Assembly: GCA_022361155.1 (NCBI GenBank)
Contig: JAKSBK010000399.1
Span: 1 to 39,027, forward strand
Length of the DNA stretch: 39,027 nt
DNA from: Pseudomonadota bacterium
Lineage (GTDB): Bacteria > Myxococcota_A > Polyangia > Polyangiales > JAKSBK01
Reading direction: 5' to 3'
The translations under genes and the position numbers were made by a program. The notes beneath the pieces were generated by a model that was not told where the DNA came from, did no database searches, and worked only from the letters and a program-made list of their open reading frames with translations. Positions 38,888 through 39,027 of the stretch are shown here, piece by piece (the stretch's first letter is position 1; each line of letters starts with the position of its first letter).

Positions 38888-39027
38888 CTAGTACCGCTTG
38901 CCAGGGATTATGATGGATTCCCGCCGGCTCTGACGGCCGCTGGCGGTGTTGCACCTCCTCGAATATGCGCTGCACAGCATCGAAATGAACCGCAGTCATC
39001 GTCGGTGCGCCTTGCCAGCGACCGACA
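38888..39027 (+). mobile_element. MITE-like element, left-hand part (copy 3)
   Basis: Starts CTAGTACCGCTTGCCAGGGA and follows the complete copy at 33991-34192 base for base with about four differences to position 39016; the right end is cut by the window edge. Its CTAG end merges with the ribosome binding site of the membrane protein gene on the minus strand. Confidence 0.85.

Overview
The window is GC-rich, densely coding bacterial chromosome with genes on both strands. It has no rRNA, tRNA, phage, IS transposase or CRISPR array that I can see. The gene style fits a deltaproteobacterium, probably a myxobacterium-like Myxococcota lineage: a receiver/DUF4388 regulator fused to a membrane-anchored TPR tail, a second TPR-tail membrane protein, diguanylate cyclase and PilZ proteins, a LysM-M74 endopeptidase, small family-specific lipoproteins and several dispersed short repeats. 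This lineage call is inference from gene style, not from a marker phylogeny.

Layout. 1-931: end of a short inverted-repeat element, a NUDIX hydrolase and a small conserved hypothetical. 1055-5231: a surface-polysaccharide cluster (mannose-6-phosphate isomerase, FAD oxidoreductase, family 2 glycosyltransferase, polysaccharide deacetylase). 5223-8653: RNase H with an N-terminal extension, an AI-2E-type membrane protein whose start lies in a 21-bp tandem repeat, and a triple-LysM murein endopeptidase. 8742-8877: a hairpin that would mask the ribosome binding site of a 25-codon ORF. 8844-12295: VOC protein, TrpS, lipoprotein, endonuclease/exonuclease/phosphatase protein.

12231-20859 is the most interesting part. 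A TetR regulator is divergent from a CDP-alcohol phosphatidyltransferase and a two-HKD phospholipase-D/cardiolipin-synthase-like gene. These are followed by a 1233-residue double activase (BcrAD/BadFG twice plus DUF2229) and a 550-residue HgdB/BcrB-type subunit. The last two match the plan of the anaerobic plasmalogen genes plsA/plsR. The same 16-bp palindrome (GACTGAC-N2-GTCAGTC) lies in the TetR/phosphatidyltransferase intergenic region and just in front of the activase. I read the block as one TetR-controlled membrane-lipid remodelling module, possibly making vinyl-ether phospholipids.

20856-26086: the receiver/DUF4388/TPR protein and a GAF-GAF-GGDEF diguanylate cyclase. 26368-31839: ftsB-like gene, then hrcA-grpE-dnaK and an ArsA/Get3-type ATPase, with repeats between. 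32029-33947: phosphatidylserine synthase, PilZ protein, HD-domain protein. 33991-34192: a complete 202-bp MITE-like element with CTAG ends; further copies are cut by both window edges (1-140 and 38888-39027). 34189-38877: HspQ-like protein, TPR membrane protein, a small lipoprotein/secreted-protein pair, and a polytopic GT-C-like membrane protein.
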